The translations under genes and the position numbers were made by a program. From the NCBI GenBank assembly GCA_934569215.1, contig CAKTKF010000054.1:1-6984 (forward strand): a DNA stretch of 6,984 nucleotides, read 5' to 3'. Under the pieces are notes generated by a model. It saw nothing but the letters and a program-made list of their open reading frames with translations. It ran no database searches and had not been told where the DNA came from. This DNA comes from an uncultured Oscillospiraceae bacterium (lineage in GTDB: Bacteria; Bacillota; Clostridia; Oscillospirales; Oscillospiraceae). Shown in pieces: positions 1 to 5,323 of the stretch (positions within the stretch are counted from its first letter, which is position 1; every line of letters starts with the position of its first letter).

Positions 1-713
1 TCCAGCTGATAGAATTCGCCGGGGGTGCGGTCGGCACGGGCGTCCTCGTCCCGGAAGCAGGGGGCGATCTGGAAGTAGCGGTCAAAGCCGGAGGTCATCA
101 GCAGCTGCTTGAACTGCTGGGGCGCCTGGGGCAGAGCGTAGAACTTGCCGGGATGGTTCCGGGCGGGAACCAGGTAGTCCCGGGCGCCCTCGGGGGAGGA
201 AGCGGTGAGGATAGGGGTGGTGATCTCCAAAAATCCTTTCTCGGTCATCAGCCGCCGCAGCTCCGCCACCACCTGACAGCGCAGGACGATGTTGGACTTC
301 ACGGCGGGGTTGCGCAGGTCGAGGAAGCGGTATTTGAGCCGGGTGTTCTCGTCGGCGTCCTTGCTCTTGTTGATCTCGAAGGGCAGCTGGTTGTGAATGC
401 ACTTGCCCAGCACCTCGATTTTTTCGGGGACGACCTCGATCTCGCCGGTGGGAAGCTTGGGGTTCTTGCTCTCCCGCTCCCGGACGATGCCGGTGACGGA
501 GATGGTGGACTCCTTGTTGATGGGCTTGATGAGCTTCATCATCTCTTCATTTTCAATGACCACCTGGGTAGTGCCGTAGAAGTCCCGCAGGACGCAGAAC
601 GCAAAATTCGCGCCCACCTCCCGGACATTCTCCAGCCAGCCAACGATGGTAACGGACTTGCCCGCGTCGGAAAGACGCAGCTCGCCGCAGTTATGGGTTC
701 TGGATTGCATCAT
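1..713 (-). CDS. aspS: Aspartyl-tRNA synthetase, N-terminal part (runs off the left edge)
   Basis: Class II aminoacyl-tRNA synthetase that charges tRNA-Asp in the cytoplasm. The reading frame starts at ATG 713 (a second ATG follows at 710) and stays open to base 1, giving 237 codons of a protein normally near 590 residues. Residues about 14-110 form the OB-fold anticodon-binding domain, with the family's W..R..G...F..LRD..G..Q pattern. Motif 1 is near GFLEITTPIL (160-169). The flipping loop SSPEGARDYLVPAR (172-185) is the AspRS hallmark. Motif 2 begins at CFRDEDARADR (219-229). After motif 2 it reads TPGEFYQL, where E. coli AspRS has QPEFTQ; the GEFYQL form is known from alphaproteobacterial and some other AspRS. 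The RBS AGAGAGG (729-723) lies 9 nt from ATG 713. The roughly 40-nt leader is too short for a T-box. Discriminating versus non-discriminating charging cannot be decided here. Identity is very secure. Confidence 0.96.
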   Translation of the reverse strand, partial: MMQSRTHNCGELRLSDAGKSVTIVGWLENVREVGANFAFCVLRDFYGTTQVVIENEEMMKLIKPINKESTISVTGIVRERESKNPKLPTGEIEVVPEKIEVLGKCIHNQLPFEINKSKDADENTRLKYRFLDLRNPAVKSNIVLRCQVVAELRRLMTEKGFLEITTPILTASSPEGARDYLVPARNHPGKFYALPQAPQQFKQLLMTSGFDRYFQIAPCFRDEDARADRTPGEFYQL

Positions 714-760
714 AGATGAAAACCTCTCTTATATCTGGTGTTTTCTGTTTTAGCCTGCCT

Positions 761-789
761 ATTATCCCACAAACGGCCGGAAAAGTCAA
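761..789 (-). promoter_or_regulatory. aspS sigma-A promoter
   Basis: Read on the minus strand, -35 TTGACT (789-784) and -10 GATAAT (766-761) are separated by 17 bp. Transcription should start near 754, leaving a leader of about 40 nt. The -35 lies inside a 13-nt word that also covers the -35 of the DUF1836 gene. Confidence 0.82.
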
Positions 790-823
790 TCTTTCCGGGC
801 AAGGAATTTGCGCTTTGAGAAAC

Positions 824-863
824 GAAAAAGCGGCATCCCTTCATGCGTTGGGATACCGCTTTC
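824..863 (-). terminator. Intrinsic terminator after the DUF1836 gene
   Basis: Arms 827-839 and 850-862 form a 13-bp stem with a 10-nt loop. The single imperfect position (834/855) is a G-U wobble in the minus-strand RNA but an A-C mismatch in the plus-strand RNA, so the hairpin is built for the minus strand. It is followed by TTTTTC in that direction (829-824). It lies just beyond the DUF1836 stop codon and upstream of the aspS promoter, separating the two leftward genes into distinct transcripts. Confidence 0.87.
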
Positions 864-867
864 GGAC

Positions 868-1389
868 TTATTGGGCTTCTTCCGCCGCGACGGCCTCCAG
901 CCATTTTTCCAGATACACCTTCTGCACCACGGCTGCCGTGCAGCTGTAGAGCAGCCGCTTTTCATCGGAGGAATCCTCATCGGAGGACTCGATGGTTTCC
1001 CTTATCTCAAACTGGAACAGCAGAAGATTTTCCAGCTCCCGGCAGAAATAATTATACGCTTTTTCCAGGGGATAGGTGCGCTGCTGCAATTGCAGGAAGC
1101 AGGCCAGCGCGTCCAGAGACAGGACGTTCTTCGCCACGGCGATGAAGAACAGATACGCCACCTGATCCCGGCTGTACTGCTTCTTCACCGGGCTGGACAG
1201 CAGCCCCCGCTTGACGTAGTTGCTGATCATGGACGCCGTGAGGGGCGTTTCCAGAATGGGGGACAGGTAGCGGCAGATATACTTGGTGGCCTGTTCCAGA
1301 TACAGACCCACGTCGGGAATTTCCTGATAACGGGGCAGACGGAAGCCCTGAACGGACTGACCGATCTGCTGTTTAAGTTCCTGTTTCAT
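868..1389 (-). CDS. DUF1836 family putative DNA-binding regulator
   Basis: A 173-residue protein matching the DUF1836 family. LPRYQEIPDVGLYLEQ (18-33) is the family's opening motif. A helix-turn-helix-like segment follows at about 51-80, with TASMISNYVKRGLL and KKQYSRDQVAYLF, resembling the MerR-type winged helix. The C-terminal half is helical and carries an acidic serine-rich patch (SSDEDSSDEK, 135-144) made by a 15-bp duplication. From memory, B. subtilis YkrK, a repressor of the neighbouring htpX gene, belongs to this family, so DNA binding is likely but is inferred here. The gene is divergent from degV and shares with it an intergenic region holding an operator-like repeat cluster. ATG 1389 is chosen because GGTGAT (1399-1394), the 3' half of an extended Shine-Dalgarno, aligns with 8-nt spacing. 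ATG 1395 and GTG 1398 remain possible. Family call is firm; target genes are inferred. Confidence 0.9.
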   Translation of the reverse strand: MKQELKQQIGQSVQGFRLPRYQEIPDVGLYLEQATKYICRYLSPILETPLTASMISNYVKRGLLSSPVKKQYSRDQVAYLFFIAVAKNVLSLDALACFLQLQQRTYPLEKAYNYFCRELENLLLFQFEIRETIESSDEDSSDEKRLLYSCTAAVVQKVYLEKWLEAVAAEEAQ

Positions 1390-1406
1390 CCACATCACCA
1401 GGGGAC

Positions 1407-1435
1407 ATTATACCGTAAGGGTAAGAAAAAGTCAA
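1407..1435 (-). promoter_or_regulatory. DUF1836 gene sigma-A promoter, very close to the start codon
   Basis: On the minus strand, -35 TTGACT (1435-1430), a 17-bp spacer and a consensus -10 TATAAT (1412-1407). The expected start of transcription is G1399 or nearby, only about 1 to 10 nt before the possible start codons (1398, 1395, 1389). The transcript should be nearly leaderless. The -35 touches the repeat cluster at 1434-1458. Confidence 0.85.
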
Positions 1436-1458
1436 TCTTAAAATCTTATCTTAAGATT
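1434..1458. promoter_or_regulatory. Putative shared operator: ATCTTA half-site cluster between divergent promoters
   Basis: AATCTTAA (1434-1441) and TTAAGATT (1451-1458) form a perfect 8-bp inverted repeat. A second direct copy AATCTTA lies between them (1442-1448), and ATCTTAAGAT (1448-1457) is itself a perfect palindrome. There are thus three ATCTTA half-sites in one orientation and one in the other within 25 bp. The cluster overlaps the DUF1836 -35 and ends 3 bp before the degV -35. A bound protein could control both genes; the DUF1836 protein is the obvious but unproven candidate. Confidence 0.6.
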
Positions 1459-1461
1459 CTC

Positions 1462-1490
1462 TTGACATCTTCGTGGGTTATTGATACAAT
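1462..1490 (+). promoter_or_regulatory. degV sigma-A promoter
   Basis: Consensus -35 TTGACA (1462-1467), a 17-bp spacer and -10 TACAAT (1485-1490). Transcription should start near 1497, inside the inverted repeat at 1493-1515. Confidence 0.88.
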
Positions 1491-1492
1491 AG

Positions 1493-1515
1493 CATCGGTT
1501 ATTAAAAAACCGATG
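1493..1515. repeat. 8-bp inverted repeat spanning the expected degV transcription start
   Basis: CATCGGTT (1493-1500) and AACCGATG (1508-1515) are perfectly complementary around a 7-nt AT-rich loop. A second small palindrome, GATTA-g-TAATC (1515-1525), abuts it, and the RBS GAGGG (1526-1530) follows at once. The position over the expected start site fits a repressor operator; a 5' leader hairpin acting on translation or RNA stability is the alternative. It has no U-tract, so it is not a terminator. Confidence 0.6.
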
Positions 1516-1536
1516 ATTAGTAATCGAGGGATCAGT

Positions 1537-2397
1537 ATGAAATACAAAATTGTAGCGGATTCTGCCTGCAACATCGTCTCCGGGGAGGACGGCATGTTTG
1601 CATCCGTTCCCATGAAGATCGTGGCGGAGAGGGAATATGTGGACGATGCCAACCTGGACGTGGCGCAGATGGTGGAGGATCTGAAGCAATATAAGGGAAA
1701 GTCCGGCTCCTCCTGCCCCAACGTTGGGGAGTGGCTGGAAGCCTTCGGCGACGCTGAAGAAGTTTTCGGTATCACCATTTCCAAGCACCTGTCGGGCAGC
1801 TTCAATGCGGCGAGGCACGCCGCCGATACGTACATGTCCGAGCACCCGGAGAGAAAGGTGTTCATCTTCGATTCTCTCGCCACGGGGCCGGAAATGATGA
1901 TGCTGGCGGAGAAGATCCGTCAGTGCGAGGACGCGGGGGACGATTTTGAGACCACCAAGGAAAAGGTGCTGGATTACCACAACCATCTGCACACCCTGTT
2001 CTGCCTGGAGTCCATGAACAATCTGGCAAGAAACGGCCGGGTGAACATCGCCGTGGCGAAGATCGCCGGGATGCTGGGCATCCGGGTGGCGGGAGAGGCC
2101 AAGGGCGGCCAGGTCGCCCCGGTGCATAAGCCCAGAGGACTGCGAAAAACCACCCAGATGCTGGTGGATATGGTAAAAGAGCGTGGCTTCCGGGACGGCG
2201 GATATATCCGCGTCGCCCACTGCTTCGCCCAGGAAGCGGCGGCGGATTTCCGGGAAGCGCTGTTGGCCGAGTTCCCCAATGCCCGCTTTATGCTGGAGCC
2301 GACGACGGCTCTGTGCAGCTACTATGCGGAGGTGGGCGGCCTGATCATCGGCTTTGAGGGCGCGTTCAATACCCACAACGACAACCGACTCTTTTGA
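1537..2397 (+). CDS. DegV family (FakB-like) fatty-acid-binding protein
   Basis: A 286-residue protein, the usual DegV length. DegV/FakB proteins hold a fatty acid while the kinase FakA phosphorylates it, feeding exogenous fatty acids into phospholipid synthesis. Visible family marks are the N-terminal VADSA strand-loop (6-10), SSCPNVGEW (58-66) where FakB has its T-S-x-P loop, SGSFNAA (86-92) matching the lipid-carboxylate-binding SGT/S loop, MNNLARNGRVN (160-170) and KPRGLRKT (198-205). Near the C-terminus, where most members have HxGPG, it reads YAEVG (263-267), so the usual histidine is missing. The lipid-binding role is thus inferred and may be altered. The RBS GAGGG (1526-1530) lies 6 nt before the ATG; the frame is open upstream to 808, but the promoter and RBS fix this start. 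It is divergent from DUF1836, and no fakA is visible here. Confidence 0.92.
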   Translation: MKYKIVADSACNIVSGEDGMFASVPMKIVAEREYVDDANLDVAQMVEDLKQYKGKSGSSCPNVGEWLEAFGDAEEVFGITISKHLSGSFNAARHAADTYMSEHPERKVFIFDSLATGPEMMMLAEKIRQCEDAGDDFETTKEKVLDYHNHLHTLFCLESMNNLARNGRVNIAVAKIAGMLGIRVAGEAKGGQVAPVHKPRGLRKTTQMLVDMVKERGFRDGGYIRVAHCFAQEAAADFREALLAEFPNARFMLEPTTALCSYYAEVGGLIIGFEGAFNTHNDNRLF

Positions 2398-2411
2398 CCC
2401 CGATATCTTGA

Positions 2412-2450
2412 CCGGCGCGGCAATTTTGCCGCGCCGGCATTTTGCGCTTT
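2412..2450 (+). terminator. GC-rich hairpin after degV, probable weak intrinsic terminator
   Basis: CCGGCGCGGCAA (2412-2423) is perfectly complementary to TTGCCGCGCCGG (2426-2437), with a ten-pair GC core. The tail has two short T runs (2440-2443 and 2448-2451) rather than one tract, so termination may be incomplete. It lies 14 nt after the degV stop and just before the rsmF promoter. Confidence 0.65.
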
Positions 2451-2458
2451 TCCGGTGG

Positions 2459-2487
2459 TGGAAAAATGCCCTGGGATGTGCTATAAT
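2459..2487 (+). promoter_or_regulatory. rsmF promoter with extended -10
   Basis: Consensus -10 TATAAT (2482-2487) preceded by TGC (2479-2481), an extended -10. A weak -35 TGGAAA (2459-2464) sits 17 bp upstream. Transcription should start near 2494, about 24 nt before the ATG. Confidence 0.78.
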
Positions 2488-2517
2488 GAACCGCAATCAT
2501 GATTTTGGAGGTAACGT

Positions 2518-3807
2518 ATGCTGCCGGAAGCCTTTTTGGAGCGCATGAAGCGCCAGCTGGGAGACGAATATGAAAGCTACCTTGACAGCCTGAACCGCCC
2601 CCGGGCGGTGGCGCTGCGGTTCAATCCCCTGAAAGGGGAGATCCCGCCGCTGCCCTTCGTGGGACAGCCGGTGCCATGGGAGCCGATGGGGTACTATTAT
2701 GACCCGGCTGCCCGGCCCGGCCTGCACGTTTTTCATGAGGCGGGGGTCTACTACCTCCAGGAGGCCAGTGCCATGGCGCCGGTGGCGCTGCTCGACCCGA
2801 AGCCGGGGGAGCGGGTCTGCGACCTGTGCGCCGCCCCCGGCGGCAAGACCACCCAGATCGCCGGACGGATGATGGGGCAGGGCTTTTTGCTCTGCAATGA
2901 GATCAATCCCAAGCGGGCGAAAATTCTCTCCCGGAACATCGAGCGCATGGCCGTGGCCAACGCCCTGGTGACCAACGAGCATCCGGCCACCCTGGCGCAG
3001 CGGTTTGCCGGGTTCTTCGACCGGGTGCTGGTGGACGCGCCCTGCTCCGGGGAGGGAATGTTCCGGAAGGAGGAAGCCGCCGTCACGGATTGGAGCCAGG
3101 AGACCGTGGAGATGTGCGCCCGGCGGCAGGAGGAAATCCTGAATTCTGCCGCAGCGCTGGTTCGTCCCGGCGGGCATCTGGTGTACTCCACCTGCACCTT
3201 CTCCCCGGAGGAGGATGAGCAGGCGGTGGCGCGGTTTTTGGAAAATCATCCCGAATTTGCCCCGGAGCGCGTGGACGCGCCCTGGTTCGAGGCCGGGGAA
3301 AACGGAAGCTTCCGCCTGTGGCCCCATAAGCTGCTGGGGGAGGGACATTTTGCCGCCGTACTGCGTAAGATGGAAGGCAGCGAAGAAAGCACCCCGATCC
3401 CCGCCGGAGAAACGCTTCCCAAAACTTGGCAGCCCTTTGCGGGCAGCCTAGGCATCCGCCTGCCCGAGGGGAAGGCGGTCACCTTCGGAGATACCCTGTA
3501 CTGGGCGCCGCCCGACATGCCGGACATCCGAAAGCTGAAAGTCCTCCGCCCCGGCCTGGAGCTGGGGACGGTGAAAAAAGACCGCTTCGAGCCTGCCCAT
3601 GCTCTGGCGCTGTGGCTGAAAGCCTGCAAAAACCAACAGGATTACCCGGCGGATTCTCCGGAGATAAGTGCTTATCTTCGGGGGGACGTGGTGCCGTCCG
3701 TGCAAAAGGGCTGGTGCCTTGTCTCGGCGGAGGGCTATTCCATCGGCTGGGGCAAGGGCGACGGCCGGGTGCTGAAAAATCATTATCCGAAGGGATTGCG
3801 GCGGTAA
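2518..3807 (+). CDS. rsmF: RsmF-type rRNA (cytosine-C5) methyltransferase, NOL1/NOP2/Sun family
   Basis: A 429-residue SAM-dependent RNA m5C methyltransferase. The N-terminal LPEAFLERM...RPRAVALRFNPLK segment (2-39) is the family's RNA-binding arm. The Rossmann core has CDLCAAPGGKT (101-111) for SAM binding, DAPCSGEGMFRK (173-184) with the release cysteine Cys176, and LVYSTCTFSPEEDE (221-234) with the catalytic cysteine Cys226; both cysteines are present. After residue about 290 follow the RsmF C-terminal domain and a PUA-like end (GLELGTVKKDRFEPAHALAL and the closing GYSIGWGKG). Characterised RsmF enzymes methylate 16S rRNA in the decoding region (C1407, in some species also C1400/C1404). 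The family match is strong; the exact target base is inferred. RBS GGAGG (2507-2511) lies 6 nt before the ATG. It has its own promoter and stands apart from degV. Confidence 0.93.
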   Translation: MLPEAFLERMKRQLGDEYESYLDSLNRPRAVALRFNPLKGEIPPLPFVGQPVPWEPMGYYYDPAARPGLHVFHEAGVYYLQEASAMAPVALLDPKPGERVCDLCAAPGGKTTQIAGRMMGQGFLLCNEINPKRAKILSRNIERMAVANALVTNEHPATLAQRFAGFFDRVLVDAPCSGEGMFRKEEAAVTDWSQETVEMCARRQEEILNSAAALVRPGGHLVYSTCTFSPEEDEQAVARFLENHPEFAPERVDAPWFEAGENGSFRLWPHKLLGEGHFAAVLRKMEGSEESTPIPAGETLPKTWQPFAGSLGIRLPEGKAVTFGDTLYWAPPDMPDIRKLKVLRPGLELGTVKKDRFEPAHALALWLKACKNQQDYPADSPEISAYLRGDVVPSVQKGWCLVSAEGYSIGWGKGDGRVLKNHYPKGLRR

Positions 3808-3808
3808 T

Positions 3809-3850
3809 GGAGGGAGTTTCACAGAGAAAAACTTCTGAAAATTCCCTTCC
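3809..3850. other. Imperfect hairpin between rsmF and murA
   Basis: GGAGGGA (3809-3815) can pair with TCCC-t-TCC (3843-3850) and TTTCA (3817-3821) with TGAAA (3836-3840), giving a long, interrupted stem. No T-tract follows, so it is not a standard intrinsic terminator. It may slow or stabilise the end of the rsmF transcript, or be chance. Confidence 0.3.
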
Positions 3851-3861
3851 GGCAATGGTAC

Positions 3862-3890
3862 TTTACAAGATTCGCTTTGTATGGTACAAT
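3862..3890 (+). promoter_or_regulatory. murA sigma-A promoter
   Basis: -35 TTTACA (3862-3867), a 17-bp spacer, TGG and then -10 TACAAT (3885-3890), so it is also an extended -10. Transcription should start near 3897, giving a leader of about 48 nt to the TTG start. Confidence 0.82.
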
Positions 3891-3928
3891 ATTCTAGCCT
3901 AAATGCGACGATTGACGAATCCAATCAC

Positions 3929-3937
3929 AAGGAGAGG
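3929..3937 (+). promoter_or_regulatory. murA ribosome binding site that selects the TTG start
   Basis: AAGGAGAGG lies 7 nt (from GAGG) to 10 nt (from AAGGAG) before TTG 3945. The in-frame ATG at 3903 has no such site and would lie only about 6 nt from the expected mRNA 5' end, so TTG 3945 is preferred. Confidence 0.8.
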
Positions 3938-3944
3938 ATATTCC

Positions 3945-5216
3945 TTGGCAAGATATGAAATCAACGGCGGTCATCCCCTGAACGGCACCGTCACGATCAG
4001 CGGCGCGAAGAACGCGGCCGTGGCGATCCTGCCCGCGGCTCTGCTGGTCAGCGGCAAGTGCCGGATCGAGAATGTTCCCAATATTTCCGATGTCCGGATC
4101 CTGCTGAGTATCCTCGACGGGATGGGCGCGAAGCTTGCTTCCCCGGAACCCGGCGTGGTGGAGATCGACTGCACGGACATTCAGTGCAGCGAGCCGGATC
4201 AACAGCTTGTTCGCAGAATGCGTGCCAGCTATTATCTGATGGGCGCGCTCCTGGGGCGGTTCGGCAGAGCCCATGTGGCGCTGCCCGGCGGCTGCAATTT
4301 CGCCTCCCGTCCCATTGATCAGCACATCAAGGGCTTCCTGGCGCTGGGCGCGGACGTGGACGAGACGGAGGAGTATGTTGCCCTGACCCCCGGTCAGGAG
4401 GGACTCCACGGCGGCCGGATCAGCCTGGATATGGCGTCCGTGGGCGCGACCGTCAACATCATGCTGGCGGCGACCCTGCTGCCCGGTCAGACCATCATCG
4501 AAAACGCGGCGAAGGAACCCCACATCGTGGATTTGGCCAACTTCCTGAACACCATGGGCGCGCGGATCACCGGCGCAGGCACGGACACCGTGAAAATCCG
4601 GGGCGTCAACGCCCTGCGGGGCGGCACCTATGCCATCATTCCCGACCAGATCGAGGCGGGAACCTACTTAGCCGCGGTCACGGCGGTGGGCGGCAATGTG
4701 CTGGTGCAGAACGTGATTCCCAAGCACATGGAGTGCATCACCAGCAAGCTTCAGGAAATGGGTGCGAAAATCATCAATTATGACGATTCCATCCGCATCA
4801 TGCGCACGGGAAAGCTGCGGCAGACCACGGTCAAGACCCGTCCCTACCCCGGCTTCCCAACGGATATGCAGGCGCAGGTCTGCGTGTGCATGGCGTTGGC
4901 GGGAGGAACCAGCCGCCTGACGGAAAGCGTCTATGAGACCCGGTTCTTCGGCTACTGCACCGAGCTGGAAAGCATGGGTGCCAGCATCCGCATCAGCGGA
5001 AAGACCGCGACGGTCTCCGGCGTCGATCACCTTACGGGCAGCACCGTTTTTGCCCACGATCTGCGGGCGGGCGCGGCGCTGGTCATTGCGGGTCTGGCGG
5101 CCAGAGGCACCACCTTTGTGGAGCATATCCATTTCATTGAACGGGGCTACGAGAACCTGGTGGAGAAGCTCCGGGCGCTGGGCGCAGACATCCGCCGGGT
5201 GGAGGATGAATCTTAA
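3945..5216 (+). CDS. murA: UDP-N-acetylglucosamine 1-carboxyvinyltransferase (MurA), TTG start
   Basis: Transfers enolpyruvate from PEP to UDP-GlcNAc, the first committed step of peptidoglycan synthesis, in the cytoplasm. From TTG 3945 the protein is 423 residues, the family's usual size, and the conserved residues fall at textbook positions: Lys22 in SGAKNAA, active-site Cys117 in PGGCNFASRP (E. coli Cys115), Asp307 in FPTDMQAQ (E. coli Asp305), Arg374 in DLRAG and Arg400 in ERGYE. With the catalytic cysteine present, fosfomycin sensitivity would be expected. The catalytic loop reads CNFASRP where many enzymes have CxxGxRP, a small deviation in a flexible loop. Firmicutes often carry two MurA paralogues; which one this is cannot be told from the window. 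It has its own promoter and is followed by a strong terminator, so it is probably monocistronic. Confidence 0.97.
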   Translation: MARYEINGGHPLNGTVTISGAKNAAVAILPAALLVSGKCRIENVPNISDVRILLSILDGMGAKLASPEPGVVEIDCTDIQCSEPDQQLVRRMRASYYLMGALLGRFGRAHVALPGGCNFASRPIDQHIKGFLALGADVDETEEYVALTPGQEGLHGGRISLDMASVGATVNIMLAATLLPGQTIIENAAKEPHIVDLANFLNTMGARITGAGTDTVKIRGVNALRGGTYAIIPDQIEAGTYLAAVTAVGGNVLVQNVIPKHMECITSKLQEMGAKIINYDDSIRIMRTGKLRQTTVKTRPYPGFPTDMQAQVCVCMALAGGTSRLTESVYETRFFGYCTELESMGASIRISGKTATVSGVDHLTGSTVFAHDLRAGAALVIAGLAARGTTFVEHIHFIERGYENLVEKLRALGADIRRVEDES

Positions 5217-5225
5217 ACGTTCTTT

Positions 5226-5258
5226 AGGCGGCTCTGAGCCTGTTCAGAGCCGCTTTTT
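5226..5258 (+). terminator. Intrinsic terminator after murA
   Basis: GCGGCTCTGA (5228-5237) and TCAGAGCCGC (5244-5253) form a perfect 10-bp stem with a 6-nt loop, followed at once by TTTTT (5254-5258); the flanking A and G can add two more pairs. The T-tract runs into TTGACA (5257-5262) of the next gene's promoter region. Confidence 0.94.
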
Positions 5259-5280
5259 GACAATTTTCTCATGACGGATT

Positions 5281-5289
5281 TGGTATGAT
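5281..5289 (+). promoter_or_regulatory. Extended -10 promoter of the LRR surface protein gene
   Basis: TGG followed by TATGAT (5284-5289) is an extended -10. A consensus TTGACA lies upstream (5257-5262), but the gap is 21 bp, too long for a normal spacer, so the extended -10 may carry the promoter. Expected start near 5296, leader about 28 nt. Confidence 0.55.
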
Positions 5290-5323
5290 GAAGTCGATAC
5301 GAAACCAGAGAAAGGAAGTACAT

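Noticed and set aside
153..719. 188-residue open frame on the plus strand over aspS
   Set aside because: It is the mirror of the secure aspS frame, with low-complexity G/L/V-rich sequence and no RBS or family match.
714..760. T-box riboswitch in the aspS leader
   Set aside because: Only about 40 nt separate the expected transcription start from the ATG, too little for the T-box specifier stem and antiterminator.
716..949. 77-residue plus-strand frame between aspS and DUF1836
   Set aside because: It overlaps the aspS promoter, the DUF1836 terminator and the DUF1836 coding end, and no RBS precedes it.
1493..1515. Attenuator or terminator upstream of degV
   Set aside because: The hairpin is followed by GATTAGTAATC and the RBS, with no T-tract, so intrinsic termination is not expected.
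808..1536. In-frame upstream extension of degV to 808 (a 529-residue reading frame)
   Set aside because: It runs antisense through the whole DUF1836 gene and across two promoters; DegV homology, the RBS and the promoter all place the start at 1537. The absence of stops is a by-product of GC-rich DNA.
1438..2496. 352-residue open frame antisense to degV
   Set aside because: Composition is His/Arg/Gly-rich as expected of a shadow frame, and it lacks any recognisable domain or RBS.
3903..3944. ATG 3903 as the murA start
   Set aside because: It has no RBS and lies about 6 nt after the expected transcription start; TTG 3945 has a strong RBS and puts Lys22 and Cys117 at the family's normal positions.
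5285..5323. ATG 5285 as the LRR protein start
   Set aside because: It lies inside the -10 hexamer TATGAT, and the 13 added residues would bury the signal peptide.
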